The notes below the pieces were generated by a model, which was given only the letters and a program-made list of their open reading frames with translations, did no database searches and was not told where the DNA came from. Positions 13,379-14,162 of a DNA stretch of 14,162 nt are shown here, in pieces (within the stretch, counting starts at the first letter, position 1; each line of letters starts with the position of its first letter). Origin of the DNA: Dehalococcoidales bacterium (GTDB lineage Bacteria > Chloroflexota > Dehalococcoidia > Dehalococcoidales > UBA3254). Location of the stretch: NCBI GenBank assembly GCA_028718465.1, contig JAQULX010000030.1, positions 1-14,162 of the forward strand, written 5' to 3'. Both the position numbers and the translations under genes were made by a program.

Positions 13379-14162
13379 TTATTTTCCAAAGGGGCAAACC
13401 GGGAAAGCACATTGGGTGCAGTTTAAGCATAAACCGCCGTGTCCGAGTTCAATAATATCTTCCCGGTCGAGCTTCTCCTCACAAAGAATCCGGGGTAGAA
13501 TCAAATCCAGGACAGTGGTTGGATTATGGCTGGCAGCCGCAGGGGCTCCTAATACCGGCACTTCATCCAGCAGGGCATAAAGAAACATTGCGCCCGGCAT
13601 TACAGGAGCACCATAAGATATCACGTTAGCACCACTTCTCCGCACTCCTTCCAGGGTGACATCATCCGGATCAACCGATAAACCTCCGCAGACCACAATC
13701 ACTTCACTGCCCCTGGCTTTAGTTTCGGATATCGCCCGGGCTATGATATCCGCATCATCGGGCACAATAGTATGAGAGTCTATCTGCGAGCCCAGAGCCT
13801 CACATTTACGCAGGATGACCTCGCCGAATTTATCCTGAATCAGTCCTTTAAAGATTTCATTACCGGTAATGACTATTCCCACTTTCTTCTCGTGGAACGG
13901 TTTGATTTCAATAACTTGACCCGACGTCCGGCAGATGTTTTCGATTTCCCTTAATTTGGCTTCACCTGTATGCAGCGGCACGATTTTGGTGCCGGCCACG
14001 ATTCTACCAGGCTCGCAGACTGTGTTATTGTGCAGGGTCGATACCAGGATTTCACCCAGAGAGTTGATTTCCTTTAGTAAATTAATATTTATTTTAAGCA
14101 GCCCGTGATACTTGGCTATGAGATTAACCCGGCCTTCTTTAGGCTGGCTGAACTCAATACCT
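13379..14162 (-). CDS. Molybdopterin-binding (MoCF domain) protein with Cys-rich tail (5' end outside window)
   Basis: The frame is open from the stop at 13379 to the window edge, so 260 residues are visible and the start lies further right; a GTG at 13999 is internal. The visible N-terminal part (RVNLIAKYHGLLKI, LVSTLHNNTVCEPGRIVAGT) resembles the leading region of clostridial molybdopterin-binding proteins related to MoeA. The middle is a MoCF/MoaB-type MPT-binding domain: KVGIVITGNEIFKG, IVPDDADIIARAI, VVCGGLSVDPDDVT, and a PVMPGAMFLYAL strand with VLGAPAAASH. The final 18 residues hold Cys in the order C-x2-C-x2-C-x4-C (GLCLNCTQCAFPVCPFGK), which could bind an iron-sulfur cluster or zinc. 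It is upstream of the transporter genes, with moeA further down the same strand, so two MPT-binding proteins share this operon. Confidence 0.85.
   Translation of the reverse strand, partial: GIEFSQPKEGRVNLIAKYHGLLKININLLKEINSLGEILVSTLHNNTVCEPGRIVAGTKIVPLHTGEAKLREIENICRTSGQVIEIKPFHEKKVGIVITGNEIFKGLIQDKFGEVILRKCEALGSQIDSHTIVPDDADIIARAISETKARGSEVIVVCGGLSVDPDDVTLEGVRRSGANVISYGAPVMPGAMFLYALLDEVPVLGAPAAASHNPTTVLDLILPRILCEEKLDREDIIELGHGGLCLNCTQCAFPVCPFGK

Noticed and set aside
13997..13999. GTG at 13999 as the start of the molybdopterin-binding protein
   Set aside because: The frame stays open to the window edge and the upstream residues continue a recognisable family sequence, so this GTG is an internal Val.

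Overview
The window looks like chromosome of an anaerobic, low-to-moderate GC Gram-positive bacterium of the class Clostridia (Peptococcaceae-like). This rests on gene content (single-cluster ferredoxin, stand-alone DUF362 protein, iron-sulfur flavoprotein, DUF364 protein, a Cys-tailed molybdopterin-binding protein), strong purine-rich ribosome sites and TTG starts. The taxonomic call is inference; no rRNA or other marker is present. I see no rRNA, tRNA, CRISPR array, intact insertion sequence or phage gene.

Layout. (1) 1-1202: the end of a 4Fe-4S ferredoxin gene (+) converges on a DUF362 gene (-). (2) 1203-2024: an 822-base stretch without a convincing gene. It holds a candidate promoter for the DUF362 gene, a chain of palindromes that looks like an extragenic repeat element, and a doubtful 99-codon reading frame. 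(3) 2025-4939 (+): a lipoamide-dehydrogenase-like flavoprotein, a small DUF5752-like protein and an ATP-type 6-phosphofructokinase. Two of these enzymes carry a substitution at a position usually held by a key residue. (4) 4965-8134 (-): a DUF2267 protein, a SAM-dependent methyltransferase, two flavodoxin-fold proteins joined by an ATGA stop/start overlap, and an NfeD-like membrane protein. (5) 8419-14162 (-): a tightly packed six-gene operon that runs off the right edge. In transcription order it reads molybdopterin-binding protein with a Cys-rich tail, lipoprotein solute receptor (NMT1/SsuA type), permease (TauC/SsuC type), ATPase with a C-terminal TOBE domain, MoeA, DUF364 protein.

How the genes may work together. 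The operon in (5) is the most interesting part. It couples an importer of the nitrate/taurine/sulfonate class to two molybdopterin-binding proteins and a putative metal-chelating protein, with no classical molybdate receptor (ModA/TupA/WtpA) in view. I infer a molybdenum- or tungsten-linked uptake and cofactor-insertion unit whose transported ligand is unknown. The flavoproteins, ferredoxin and DUF362 protein suit anaerobic redox metabolism, but the sequence does not tie them to one pathway.
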